Of a DNA stretch of 64,000 bases, positions 1 to 11,388 are shown piece by piece (position 1 is the first letter of the stretch; each line of letters opens with the position of its first letter). Position numbers and translations under genes: made by a program. The notes under the pieces were generated by a model. It did no database searches. It was not told where the DNA came from and saw only the letters and a list, made by a program, of their open reading frames with translations. This DNA comes from Brassica napus (Eukaryota; Streptophyta; Magnoliopsida; Brassicales; Brassicaceae): contig NC_063447.1 of NCBI RefSeq assembly GCF_020379485.1, positions 59,819,452-59,883,451 of the forward strand. The letters are read 5' to 3'.

Positions 1-138
1 AGAGTTTACGGTTTGAGTTTAGGATTTGGGTTTAAGATATAGGGTTTGGGTTTAGGGTTTAGAGTTTGAGTTTAGAATTTAGAGTTTAGGGTTTAAATTA
101 AAGGTTTAGGGTTTAGAATTTAAGATTTAGGGTTTAGT
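1..138. repeat. degenerate telomere-like (TTTAGGG) tract
   Basis: The first 138 bases are an irregular series of TTTAGGG-like words (gggtttag, gagtttag, gatttagg). This is the plant telomere motif in decayed form. No exact tandem array is present, so it reads as an interstitial telomere-like repeat rather than a chromosome end. It is followed by AGTGGTGTTAGCGTCATT, which resembles the inner border of the foldback at 401-1003, so it may be a truncated relative of that element. Confidence 0.7.
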
Positions 139-400
139 TAGTGGTGTTAGCGTCATTAAAATGAGCGTCATTATTTTTATCAATTATTTTAGATTTTTTT
201 AAAAAAATATATATATTTTATTATTAATCTATGTGGCATTTTGATTGGTAATAAGAAGGGATGTGAATTTAAAAGTTCACCTCAGGGGTGAACCTAAGTT
301 TTGTTCATCTCATAAGAAATGGTTAACTTGGTTCATACTTCTAAAGTTTAGCTATATATATACCACTTATTAGGGGGCGAACCTCCAACCAATAGGATTG

Positions 401-1003
401 TGTTATTTCATATTTGATATCTTTTAAAAAAAGAAACAAAATATTATCAAATTATATTATCTTTTTAAAATTAAAAGCTAAAAAGAAATAAATAAAAAAT
501 AGTAGTAATTACAAAAAAAAATATTTTTAACGTCGTTAGCAAAACATTAAACCCTAAATCCTAATCCCTAAACTCTAAATCCTAAACCCTAAATCCTTGG
601 GTAAACCCTAAACTCTAGGATAAATCTTAAACTCTAAATCAAAATCACTAAACACTAAAACACTCAAGGGTTTAGGGTTTAGAGTTATAGGGTTTAGTAT
701 TTTTATTTAGAGTTTATGATTTATCCAAGGGTTTAGGGTTTACCCCAAGGGTTTAGAGTTTACCCAAGGGTTTAGGGTTTACCGAAAGGTTTAGGGTTCA
801 CCCAAGGGTTTAGGGTTTAAAATTTAGGGTTTAGGGATTAGGATTTATGGTTTAGTGTTTTGCTGACGACGTTAAAAAGATTTTTTTTAATTTTTTTTTC
901 TGTAACTACTATTTTTGTTTACTTTTTTATTTTAAAATCATAATATAACTTGACAATATTTTGTTTTCTTTTTTAAAAGATATCGAATTTGAAATAACGA
1001 AAA
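401..1003. repeat. foldback element with inverted telomere-like arms
   Basis: The stretch folds on itself. Bases 401-548 (gttatttcatatttgatatc ... cgtcgttagcaaaac) match the reverse complement of about 855-1003. Inside, 549-660 is a CCCTAAA-type tract and 665-855 is a TTTAGGG-type tract in the opposite orientation. The whole is therefore a large imperfect palindrome of about 600 bp whose arms are degenerate telomere-like DNA. I did not find a convincing target duplication. It ends about 240 bases before the start codon of the serine-rich gene and just upstream of its TATA box. Confidence 0.7.
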
Positions 1004-1067
1004 GAGTAATATAAAATTCTGAAAATGGTTTCTATATCGTCAAAGTGGCCAAGTGTTTTAGTAATGT

Positions 1068-1077
1068 CTATAAATAA
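1068..1077 (+). promoter_or_regulatory. TATA box of the serine-rich gene
   Basis: TCTATAAATA lies about 170 bases before the ATG at 1239. It is the only good TATA match in the short promoter left between the foldback element and the gene, so transcription probably starts around 1100. Confidence 0.5.
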
Positions 1078-1238
1078 GCATATAAGAGAGTGAGTAAATA
1101 ACATACCACGGAACACAAGCAACTTCTCTTGTTTCTTTCCCTTCTCTTTGAACACATTTCCCTTAGCTACTACATAAAGGACTAACCCTTTAACATATAA
1201 CAACAAGTACACCACATAAAGTTGAAAAAAAGCGGTTC

Positions 1239-2186
1239 ATGGACAAGAAAAAGTCAGTATCAGGTTCCTCCTCATCCTCATCTTTCGATCATCTTTTTGG
1301 TCCAAGAGTCTCTTCCTCGTCTTCTTCATCAACAACAGGGTTGTTCCAATCCATTTTCCCACCACCCTCAATGGTATTAATCAGTATCATCATCATCATC
1401 ATTTGAAAAGCATAAATTGTATTCTTATATATACTTTATTTGTTCTCAACTCAAGGGGACGCAAGCGGACTTGGCAAATCCAAATGGAGCGGCTATATAT
1501 CAACCTCCAGGTTTGGGGATTCCAAGTGAGTCTATTCACTATTGGTGACTCTAATTAACATAATGTTTAAAGTGAGAAATTTAAATGGGATTACAGATGA
1601 AAGAGGAGAAAGGAGAAAAAACAAGGAGAGAAAGCGTTACCAAAATGAAGAAACACAACCACCATGCAACTTGAGCTCATCCATATATTATGGAGGCCAA
1701 GATAACTATTCCTCCTCAACACCACCACAATCAACAACCAATCCAGATGTTGTAAGTGCTTCTTTAATACCAAAATCAGTTGTGCTGCATATTGATGAAA
1801 ACACTAGCTAGTACTCGAATTATCACACACTTCCATATAAAAGCTTTGTTTAGACAGAATTGAATATTAGCTTAACTAAACACGTATGAGTGAGTGTATT
1901 TAGGGTATCTAGCTAAGTTCATTCGGATATATCATTCTATATATGTACTTTGATTTTAACTCTAAACTCAGCTCATTCTGAATTATCCAGTATAAGAAAG
2001 ATGGAGACGAAGGCGATTCTGAAAGTGCTTCAAGAGGAAATTGGTGGGAGGGTAAGATTGCAAACATTTTGTAATATATAAACAGCAGCTTCACTTTTTC
2101 TCATTAATATTTTTACATATTTTCTCATCCTGTATATTAAACTCACCTATACATAATCAAACTGTGCAGGATCGCTTTATTACTAG
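1239..2186 (+). CDS. SIS-like serine-rich plant protein
   Basis: Five exons assemble cleanly: 1239-1373, 1456-1510, 1597-1751, 1991-2051 and 2170-2186. All have GT-AG borders and matching phases, giving about 141 residues. The N-terminus is serine-rich (MDKKKSVSGSSS) and leads into FDHLFGPR and LFQSIFPPPS. The middle is basic and glutamate-rich (ERRKNKERKRYQNEE) and leads into PPCNLSSSIYYGGQDNY. The protein ends RGNWWEGSLYY. That tail and the SSSIYYGGQD block are, as I recall, the signatures of a small plant family that includes Arabidopsis SIS (salt-induced serine-rich, At5g02020) and paralogs At2g39855 and At3g55646. No enzymatic domain is visible and the molecular role is unknown. Position supports orthology to At2g39855. 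The exon structure is certain from the phases; the family name is from memory. Confidence 0.85.
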
Positions 2187-2386
2187 TTATCAATCATAGC
2201 CGAGATGCAATATAAGCAAAGGTACAAGACGACTGATTTTCTTGCTTGAAATTTATATTGACAAAATCAATGTCCTCATCAGGTTTTTCCATTAGTGATA
2301 TGTTTTGATACAGATTACGTGATCAGTTTGCAGGAACCTTAATCAAGTGAAGTAAGATGGAAGTTGACGTTCTGAAATATACCTAG

Positions 2387-2417
<31 letters not shown>

Positions 2418-2738
2418 CATACATAAACTAAAGCAGTAATGTAAGAGTATATACAGCTGGCTTAAAAGAAAGCGAGAAAAAAATAATTCTCATATAGTAT
2501 CTAGTGTGTATTATAGTTTAACATGAAATTAACGTTTATGAAAAAGTCTTTGTATTTAGTTTGATATGGACTCCAGTATATCACGATGCCATGCTGCTTC
2601 GCATGGAATTATATTATGTCATAGTAACAATGTCATAAGAAGGACCAACTAAACGCTCAGTCCAACAGTTTACATTTTGGGCCTGTAATGAAAAAAAGGT
2701 AGAAAAAGGCAGAACAGTAAGAATGGAACAAAAAAATG
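2187..2738. other. spacer, no gene seen
   Basis: This holds the 3' end of the serine-rich gene, an A run with an (AT) microsatellite at 2385-2415, and AT-rich spacer up to the tRNA gene. I see no further coding signal. Confidence 0.6.
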
Positions 2739-2810
2739 CGCCGTTGCCGGTATTCGAACCCGGGTCACCCGCGTGACAGGCGGGAATACTTACCACTATA
2801 CTACAACGAC
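2739..2810 (-). tRNA. tRNA-Asp (GTC), possibly defective
   Basis: The reverse complement starts GTCGTTGTAGTATAGTGGT and folds as a 72-nt tRNA. The acceptor stem is GTCGTTG with CAACGGC and discriminator G. The D arm follows, then an anticodon arm CCCGC-CTGTCAC-GCGGG with anticodon GTC, then the T arm. There is no intron and no encoded CCA, as expected in plants. The T arm is unusual. CCGGG-TTCGAAT-ACCGG puts an A where the universally conserved C61 should pair with G53, and the B box reads GGTTCGAATAC. A T-rich stretch that could stop Pol III is not obvious just downstream on the minus strand. It is either a functional variant or a recently decayed copy. Confidence 0.85.
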
Positions 2811-2901
2811 TTTTATTGATTAAAGTTCTACACGATTATATATCACATATATTTCATCTTAACATGTTCATACAAAACAATGCTCTCACTATGTTTTGTT
2901 A

Positions 2902-3179
2902 GAGCAAGCGCAACGGTGAGACTCATTGGAGTTCTTAGCGACAAGGGCATTTCGGATTAATCCTGGATATTTTGGATTTAAAAAAATAAAATAAAAAATG
3001 ACCATTCACGGACCGCCACGTAGTCGTGGGGACTCACAAATAGTGCAAGGATTCACTAAGAAAGAGTCATTATTTAGGAATTTTAAGGATTGAATCCTTA
3101 GCTTTTGGTAGAGTCCACTAATTATTTAATTACTTTTTCCCTAAGGACTTCTACTTAACGATTCTCGTTGCGCATGCTC
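2902..3179. mobile_element. Tourist-type MITE (TTA target duplication)
   Basis: The inverted ends are GAGCAAGCGCAACGGTGA on the left and the complement of GTTGCGCATGCTC on the right. They are flanked by TTA at 2899-2901 and 3180-3182. The 278-bp size, the GAGCA start and the 3-bp TTA duplication fit PIF/Harbinger-derived Tourist MITEs. It has no coding capacity. Two elements of the same style lie at 53548-54098. Confidence 0.75.
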
Positions 3180-3490
3180 TTAGTTGATAACATAAAAAAA
3201 ATAAAAGGATTTTTTTGGATTTACTTTCAAGCATATTTCAACAAGAAAAGTTAAAACTATGATATTTTGCTCGGGTCTGTAAAATACATTGTAAACTTTG
3301 TCAATTAATTATTTATTGTTGCAAACCATTTCAAATTTTTCTGACTTGTATGGAAAAGAGAATGTTTTTGTGTTCACGTACCTTTTGCAAAAAAAAAAAA
3401 AAAAAAAAAAAATCTGGTACAAACATTAAAACTGCAAAGAATATGAAACAATCTAAAAGCTTCACCAAATTTTAAAAACTACAAAATAGT

Positions 3491-3609
3491 TTAATTGTGA
3501 TTAAAAATTTAAAAAGATGATCAATTTAACAGATACCGGGCACCTTTTTTTTGAATAATATCGGTCACCTTTAAATTGATCATCTTTTCAAATTTTTAAT
3601 CACAATTAA
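3491..3609. repeat. inverted repeat, about 38-bp arms
   Basis: Arm 3491-3529 (ttaattgtgattaaaaattt ...) is repeated inverted at 3572-3609 with about 40 bases between. A second, unrelated perfect hairpin begins 13 bases further on. Confidence 0.75.
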
Positions 3610-3621
3610 CGATCGCTGGTA

Positions 3622-3715
3622 TAGACTACAACATGCGTTTACCTAATCTTTTCAAATTATGTTCACTGGTATGAATCAGAGATTTGAGGATTAGGTAAAC
3701 GCATGTTGTAGTCTA
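3622..3715. repeat. perfect 27-bp inverted repeat
   Basis: The 27 bases 3622-3648, beginning tagactacaacatgcgttt, recur as an exact reverse complement at 3689-3715, separated by 40 bases. The transcript would form a long perfect hairpin. No flanking duplication was found, and neither arm matches anything else I noticed in the window. Confidence 0.85.
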
Positions 3716-6700
3716 TCTAACGATGGGCCGAATCCGCTTGAGTCACTTATCCGTAAGGCATAACTGATTTGAAAATCTGCCAAATATGCAAATACAAAAA
3801 GAATGTTATTATATTAAGGAACAAATGAAAACAAAGACTCTTTCGAAGATTAATGTTTCCGAGGTTTTGACCATTGACGGTTCAAACTAGCTAGTGCTAT
3901 AGCGCTATTGGTATTGCTCAACACATACTACTTTCTATGTCGCACGTGCTGCGCTCGTGAGTAACAGTGTACACCACACATGCTATGTGATAAAACAGTT
4001 GGCGTCTCACGTGCTATAGCATTGCATAACCGAGTAAACGAGAAAGAATCATTCCTTTTGCATGTGGACAGATAATTTTGGGCCACTCCCTTTGCTTTGA
4101 GAGTTTCCAAACTCAAGAATCTAGGTCTTATCTTTTGTTTTTCTTGTTCCTTCCGTTGATTGTTTTTAGATAACCATGATATATTAAGAGATTAACCTTG
4201 AAAAAGTGTAAATGTTAATAAGGATTTGTAAATGTTCATATACATTTCTTTAGGGCTGGAGATGTAGGTAATACACGTCGAGTTGAGTCGATTATCACTC
4301 ATTTCCTTTTGATATTTTGATGTATTATAAGAATATTTAAATTAAAGTTGCTTTTAGTTTCCTCGGTCGTCATTAGATCTAGTGGAAACTGGATCGTAGA
4401 ATTTGAGATCATGCCAAAGGAGATTGCTGATATCATATTTTTATGTATTGATCTTTTTCTATGGTTAATTCTCGAAGACGCAATGTATTGAAATTATATT
4501 TGGATATTTTCGTATAAAATTATTTTAAAAAGCAGTGTAAAAGAGGTAGTTAACTTAAAGCTCACGAGATCCAAATGCGGGCGAACGTTGGAACAGCTAA
4601 ATCCACGTCTAAGATGACAAGGCTTATGATTACAAATATGGTCAGCAAATATTCTCTTCCTATGCAATTTATTCAATATTATTAATTTATTTGTCTCCCT
4701 CCTAAGCTTGTTCAAAATCTATCCGCCTGGCTATAATAATCTTAACCTAACATCCATTTTGAAACTTAACAGAAAGTTGACTCCAATTTTCTTACATCGA
4801 ATAAGTCTGATAATATACTCACGTAGATGGTATTACATCGAAAGCATAGACACTTCTGAAACTAAAATTAATTCTCCAAATTGTCGATGTGTTGTAGAGA
4901 CTACCGAATTACCGATGAGAGAAACTTTAAACTGCCTAATAATGAATACCACCCGTGTGGTGCGGCCAAATCCGCAAATCTCCAATGCATATCAATTAAC
5001 AGAGTCTACAATGTTACTTAGCAAACAATTCAAACTCAAGCAAAATATCAACTTCGCTACTTTCCTTTGTAACTATTCTTAAATAACGCCAATCAAAAGC
5101 GTATAAAATGCATTACAAAATAATATAAGTTTTAACAAAATTTAGCAAAAAAAAACAAAATAAATGCCAAACTGAAGATATCTTTTAAATAATCTTTATT
5201 AGAAAATTGATACTAGAGTATAGATAAAGAAAATGTTGAGGGTTCATGTGGATATATATTTTTTGTGAATCAAGATCAAATGAATATGCTCTTTATTTCA
5301 AAACCAAATAGTTGGCTCTAGTCTAATTGACTAACTGCAAAGAAAAAAAAGAAAGATTTCGTGAAGTCTCTTCGATGAGCTACAAATAAACAGGAAGAAG
5401 CCCTTTCGACTTAAGGGAGGGTAATAGGTTGAGTAACAAGACGTTATCCGATCAAGGTTAGGTGATAGAGGCAGTAGTCAACCCAAAAGATTGACAGATT
5501 GTATTACTTATGAAGGAAAGAGACTTCACATTTGAGTTATATCTTTCTGTCACTATTTATCCTTATAGGCTTTCGGTGGGAAATTCGAATGATAAGTTTG
5601 ACATGAGATTTATAGATTTTCTTTGGTTTGGTTCTTGTTTAGTCCACTCCATTTATTATTTATATCTCTATTATCAACCCAAATCAAAATTCGGTACAAT
5701 GTAAGTTACCCCAACCATTCATCTGCTCTTATTATTCTTATTCAATTTTTATTCTACAAAAAATTACTTGTTTTTTGGTAATGGTTTGTAGAATGAAGGC
5801 AAAGAGAAAGACAGCTATTGTAAAGCATATGCTGGCAGACACAACCCACCTTCAGTTGCCTCCCCGCACGCGCTCTTCCTCTTGTGTGTAACCCAATTCC
5901 CTTAAGCTCTGCTGATCTGCTCTCTGCCCATAATTTTTTAGTAAAGACCAATCTGATTAATCCCGTCGTGAATTACGGAATAAAAATGGATTCCACCGCA
6001 CTTTCTCTTGTTCTTATTACAATATCAGCACAGCTTTCTCAAACATTATTTAAAGAAACAGATTTGCATAAACGCATTAACGAAGTTTATAATATTATTG
6101 TGGGTGGGGCTCTTAGTTTTTAATAGTAGCATGATAATAATATAAGTCAGACATTTGAGAGTAGAGTCCGGAGACAATATATGCAACTAGGGGCGCACAA
6201 TATTTGGCATAGCATATTAGTTCTCTTAAACTATAACTTTTTAGAGTTTCTTTCGTTTAAAAATGCTGTTTATGTTTTCTTGCTTCTATACATATTCCAA
6301 AGATAAGAAAATAAAAAGAAAGAAGAGAAGGAAGATCTGTTCCCGCTCTTTTGACTTAACGGTGCTGTCCTTTTCGGTAGGTAAAAGCTGGACCCCACCA
6401 CCATTTCACTTCTGTCTTTTTCATTTTTTATTATGTCTCCATAAAATATCTAGGGCGGGAGATTTATACAGTTTTATACAAAACGTCAGACGGAGAAGGA
6501 GAGGGACGGATGACTGATTAAAAGCTGAAAGTACCACGTCAGCTGTATTCAAATTTCCTGAGTGGTCGCGAGATTTCTATGAACCTAATTTCAAAATCAA
6601 ATAATGAAAGAATACAAACCTACATAATAGGGGCCTTCAGTGGTTACCAAAAAGAAAACCGATTAACCCTTGGTACTTAATCATGTGCCGGTTTGGTTAT

Positions 6701-6959
6701 AGGAAGTTAGTTGCAATTAGCGCAATTATTTAAATGTGTGTCAAATATACTTAATGCAGCGTAACTATTCAGTAGTAAATGTAATTATAATTAATGGGGG
6801 AAAAGCAGGTAGTGAAGAGGAGAAAATATGAGAGCGCAAATGATGAGAAGGATTTGCATGAAAAAAAGAGAGGAAGGCGTAATCATGAAGTGTTCTATGC
6901 TTTTTATTAGCCCACATACTCAATACTTGCTATTTTAGATTTCGGCCGACCGATTAAGA
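3716..6959. other. long spacer without recognisable genes
   Basis: About 3.2 kb of AT-rich sequence. The longest open stretch (4708-5082, 124 codons) has no recognisable domain, no conserved composition and no splice-consistent neighbours, so I do not call it a gene. The sequence at 5390-5700 is less AT-rich but yields no protein match by eye. Confidence 0.5.
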
Positions 6960-7145
6960 AAATATTTAATTTTGTATATTTACTAAATAAAAACATCATT
7001 ATCAATACATCTAATCACATTTTAACTAATTAAAAATAAATAAAAATATAAAATCAATAAATTTTGCATTGAAATTATAAAACAACACTGATTTTGAAAT
7101 AAAAATTTTATCTTACAACGACAAGTAATCAAACGGAGGGAGTAA
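6960..7145 (-). mobile_element. truncated CTCCCTCCG-type MITE
   Basis: The right end reads AAACGGAGGGAGTAATAT, the complement of the well-known TACTCCCTCCGTTT terminus of abundant Brassicaceae MITEs. The adjoining interior (ttacaacgacaagtaatc, then AT-rich to about 6960) matches the usual inner part of that family as I remember it. The opposite terminus is missing, so the copy is truncated. Confidence 0.55.
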
Positions 7146-7845
7146 TATACTTTTTAATATAAATAGATATACTACTACAAAGACTGAGATTTTGTTAAGA
7201 GGGTAATTAAAAAGATTACAAGACCCATGAAGCCGTAAATGACAGCTTAACTGGGATTAAGTGGGTTCCACCTGTTTTCTGATGCATGCCTCGTGCCAAT
7301 GCCATACACAATATACTTAACAAGTGTATAGTAAAATAATAAAAAAATGTTTATAGAAAATGAAAGAAATCATGTCTCGCAAATTCTATTATGGGCCTGA
7401 GGCCATAAAAACCTTTCCTTTGTTATGTACCTTTTAAGTTTTTTAATGAAAGTATCCAGTTTTCCCAAAAAAAAAAAAAAATTAAAGAAAAAGACATAGA
7501 TACATACATACATACATACATAAAAACTAAAATCGTACTCCTAAAACAAATATTTTTTCTTTTGAAAAAATTACAGCACAATAAATTATTTTTTTTTCCA
7601 AGGCAAAATATTTAAAGAAAGACCAAAGGACATAGTAGTTTTGAATTTCGTCCATCACGCATTAATTAAGGATAATTAAAAATAAAATAAAAAGAAGAAG
7701 ATAGAGATATTAAAGTGCTTTTGAGCTGTCTTAATAGAAACCCTGAAACCTTAATAAAAGCAACCACCTCCTCAACATTCTCCATCTTCTTCCATCACTC
7801 TCTCCCTCTCTCTCTCTATCTCGCTTATCTTTGCTCTTTGTCGAT

Positions 7846-8835
7846 ATGTCTCGCCTCCCTCCACTTTCCCTCCCTGTCATGGAGAATACCCCTGCTTCCG
7901 AGCTAACCCCGACTCGACTCGGTTTCCCCACCGAGTTCCCTTACGAGTTCGACTCCCCTGCTTTCACCTCTCCCGGCGACTCCACCGACGAGAGCAGCGA
8001 CGACGAGGAAGACTTCCTCGCTGGCCTCTCTCGCCGACTCGCTCCCTCGACTCAGCGCCTCCCTCCTCCCTCCTACGAGGTGAAACGTAAGGTCGCAGCT
8101 ACTTCGCCGCAGTCAACGCTGAGCGGACTCGGAAGCTACTCAACCTCGGGAAGTAGAAGCCCTGTTCTTCCTCCACCTTCTCAAACGACGTCGTTTCCTA
8201 GAGACGACGTCTTGGATGTGATCTCTGCCGCAGCTGGAGAAGTAGCGAGACTCAAACTCGGAAGCCACGAGCCTCACCACCTTCCCCGCCAAAACGCTGC
8301 GTTTCAGACCGACCGCTGTATCCAGCAGCAGCGTCTGCTTCTTCACCAGATGTGGCTATCTTCTCAGTCAAGAATCAAGAACTCGGAAAACCTTAGACAC
8401 ATGAAGCATAATGCTCTAGTAGCCAACGCCGCTTTGATGCGTCAGCACGCCGGAACTCCCCTGAAACGTCCGTCTACCGGCACCGGAGTTTTCCTTCCCC
8501 GGCGATACCCAGCAACAACCCCTTCCGAGCCCATCAAGAAGCCAGCACCAGTAGTCAACACAGCGGCTATGTTGCAGTCAAAAGTCAACTTTGATGAGTT
8601 TATCAATGTTAAGTCAAGACAGAGTCAGTTCGATTACGGTAATGATTCAAACTAGAAACTATTTTAAGTGTAAGAACACAGTACTTGTGACTTAATCTAA
8701 CTTTTTTTATTATTTATTTTAATTTGAGCAGAGTGCATGTTAGCAAGAAGTAGACTACTTGCTCGTCAGGGAAACTACAGAGCGGCTGGTTGTCTGAATC
8801 AAGAGAGACGTCTTCCTCAGGACTGGATGTACTGA
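7846..8835 (+). CDS. conserved plant protein of unknown function
   Basis: Two exons, 7846-8638 and 8732-8835, are joined through a GT-AG intron in matching phase and give about 298 residues. The start MSRLPPLSLPVMENTP is the first ATG of the frame. The N-terminal third is proline- and acid-rich (TEFPYEFDSPAF, then the DESSDDEEDF patch). Then comes a low-complexity Ser/Pro stretch, a block DVLDVISAAAGEVARLKLG, and a glutamine/histidine region with CIQQQRLLLHQMW. The C-terminus, mostly from exon 2, is CMLARSRLLARQGNYRAAG followed by LNQERRLPQDWMY. That C-terminal block is strongly conserved in plants, to my memory including At2g39870 and its paralog At3g55690. No catalytic motif, signal peptide or membrane segment is visible. 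Synteny supports the At2g39870 assignment. Function unknown. Confidence 0.88.
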
Positions 8836-9340
8836 AACGGTTTGTTTTGTCTCGGAAGGAGCGTTAGTTAGAAGCGGTTTGGTTTTAGGTTATAAACTGT
8901 GATTGTTATGATATGGTTATTAACTAGTAATAAGGATTTGGAAATCCAAATAAAAGTAGGAGATATTTTACAAGTGTGTTACATTAGTATAATATTATTG
9001 TTAGTCACTTAGACAATAGCTCTCTGTAATTTTTATTTTTTGGACCTTGGGAGGGTTCAAGGGAGTTGAGTGGAGTGTGGTACTATTTTTTTTTTCACTT
9101 TAGTCGACATGTTAAGTTTCAAAATGTGTTGGGTTGGGTGGGGGATTTTGTTATTTGCTGTATTAATTTCACAGTTTTTCTAATGGGGTTGTAATAAAAA
9201 CATCGCAATTATTTTGTTTATTTTTAAAATTATGAATTGAACTTGTTAATTTCTTACCTTTACTTCCCATTTTTATAAGTACTTTGATTTTTGTACTTCC
9301 AGACCAGAGTTTCGGATTTAAAGTAGTTGTTTAAAATTTC
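8836..9340. other. 3' flank and spacer
   Basis: This holds the 3' UTR and downstream spacer of the preceding gene. No other feature is seen before the retroposon target site. Confidence 0.5.
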
Positions 9341-9365
9341 AAAAGAAAGAAAGAAACCGTAGTTT

Positions 9366-10312
9366 TCACCCTATTTTCTCTCAAGTTTCCTCTCCGCCTC
9401 CCTCTTCAAGCTTTCAATGGTTTTTCTTTTGATCGGTGTGTGGCGGCTCCTTCAGTGCCGGCGCCGGTCAAAATCTCTTCTACCGCCTTCTGTTTGCTTT
9501 GTCGTTCATCCGTGTGTGACTTTTTTTTGTTTTGGGAGAAGATTCGCCTTTGCCAAATCGTCTTTAGCTTTCAGATTTATGATGGATTTCTGTTTCAAAG
9601 TTCTGGATCTGTGGATTGACGTGTGGCTTAGCTACAAAGATTTTTTACTCGAATCTCGTTCTAGATCTGTTTGTCCTGTTGTTGTTGCGGATCTCCTTTT
9701 TTTTTGGATTGGACTCTTTTTGCAGGTGTTAGACTGTCCTCTTGGAGTTTGTTTTGGCTTCCATCTAGTCTACATTTATGCCGTTCATGGCATGTTCTTG
9801 TGTTTTGGATTAGGTGGACCTCGCCCCTAGTTGTTTGTTCAGATCTCGCGGAGATCTGTTGTTGTTGCCGCTTCATACCTAGGCTTTCTACTGTCGTCGT
9901 AGATCAAGCCACTTCTAAGAGTGTTAGTAAGAATCTTTATTTGCCGGTTTATGAAAGTTTGGTTGTTGGGTCCTTGAGGTGTTTCCTCAGAGTTCTAGGA
10001 GGAGGTGGTCTACAGTGGTTTAGTCGAGGGTATTCCCACTAAGCAGCTGCCACATAAGCTCTATCATATAGTCTCTCTGTATTTTTGTTAGTCTTGTTCT
10101 AGTGATTTGGAAAGTTAGTTATTTGTTTTAAGTTTGCAATATCGTTGGTTCTTGTATGCTGCCCCGTTGTGGGTTCTAGTGTCCGGGGATATCTTTGTTT
10201 TTCTCCGGTTTAGCTGACCACGGAAAGATCTGTTATTTGTTGGTGTTGTGTTGAATTTATCTTTGTTTTTAATAAAATCCGTTGAAGGAAAAAAAAAAAA
10301 AAAAAAAAAAAA
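9366..10312 (+). mobile_element. polyadenylated non-autonomous retroposon (Sadhu-like?)
   Basis: An exact 25-bp direct repeat (aaaagaaagaaagaaaccgt plus agttt) flanks the element at 9341-9365 and 10313-10337. The insert ends in a long A run from about 10289. A target duplication plus a poly(A) tail marks L1-type retroposition. The 947-bp insert carries no reverse transcriptase. Its two open frames (9417-9830 and 9671-10042) look like nothing known and are rich in Cys, Phe and Leu. Size and structure match the non-coding Sadhu retroposons described in Arabidopsis, but I cannot confirm the family by sequence. A retroposed cellular transcript is the alternative. Confidence 0.75.
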
Positions 10313-10337
10313 AAAAGAAAGAAAGAAACCGTAGTTT

Positions 10338-11378
10338 CAATTTTCAATGAAGCTACTTCCAGACCACTGTATGTACTTCGATTATAGGGAGTTGCATATC
10401 TAGTGGGTAGATACGTATTCTTTTTGAAAAAATAAAATAAAGAAGCATGACATGGAAACATGGTAACATGGAAAAAAGCAAAAAGAAAGAGGTAAAGAAG
10501 ATCTGGAAAGAAAGAAAAAAGAAGAGAAGGGTTGCGTAGGCGTGAAGCAGTGGGAAAATATGCACAGACTTTGAAAAATAGAACACACCTTTTTATTTTC
10601 CTCTCTATAAATGTAAATCTTATCTATTATCTGCTGTACTTGTGTGTGATATAAGATTACATGCCCTCTAATATCTACGTAAATTGGCACGTTTTCTAAT
10701 TAGATAGTAGACTTTGAACGTTTACAGTCTTGCCTACACCTAATATAGTACAGGTTTAGATACTTAAGAAAGTTGATGTTGCCATCTATGAATGAGATCG
10801 TTCAGCAGACTTTGGATTCAAATTAACAATAGATCATACTAACCATAAAAAGAAACAAATGTAACAGCTTTTGTCATTTGTCCATTTATATATTATGTTA
10901 AGAGTCCATCTATATCATCTCACCTTAATATGGGAATGATTTTGTGCTATATCGTGATGAGCACTTTGACAACACTTGAGAGACTTATCAACAAATCATA
11001 GATACATCCTTTAAGACTAATCCAAGATCAAAGCCAGTAACGAGGATAAACCTATATTCACCCTTTGAAACAAAAAAAAAAGTTAGAAGAAAGACCCTAT
11101 AGACCTGTATGTCGACCCTACATCCATTACCAATCAACCCATAATCCACATAAGAGGAGGCCTAGAAGTTAGTCTTATTCTACTAACGATTCATTATTAT
11201 GTATGAATGTGTCCTTCAAACAGAACTAGATTCGATTGATGTCAACTTGAATCAAACACATAGTTGGTGTACTTGCGTGTCAACAAAACAGAGCAGGAAG
11301 TAGAAAGATGTCAATAATAGAGTAGAGTGGAGTGTTGCGTTGAAACTTGAAGTGTTGCGTTGAAACTCGAAAGTAATA
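10338..11378. other. spacer, no gene seen
   Basis: AT-rich spacer between two insertions. No coding, RNA or repeat signal was recognised. Confidence 0.5.
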
Positions 11379-11388
11379 AAATTATAAC

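Noticed and set aside
1..900. True telomere or subtelomere
   Set aside because: The repeats are degenerate, present in both orientations and embedded in a foldback, with ordinary genes on the one side visible.
4708..5082. 124-codon open frame starting MFKIYPPGYNNLNL
   Set aside because: Low-complexity, no domain, AT-rich codon content like the surrounding spacer, and no supporting splice or promoter signals.
9417..10042. Two overlapping open frames (137 and 123 codons)
   Set aside because: They lie within the polyadenylated retroposon, are Cys/Phe/Leu-rich, and resemble no known protein; probably chance frames of a non-coding element.
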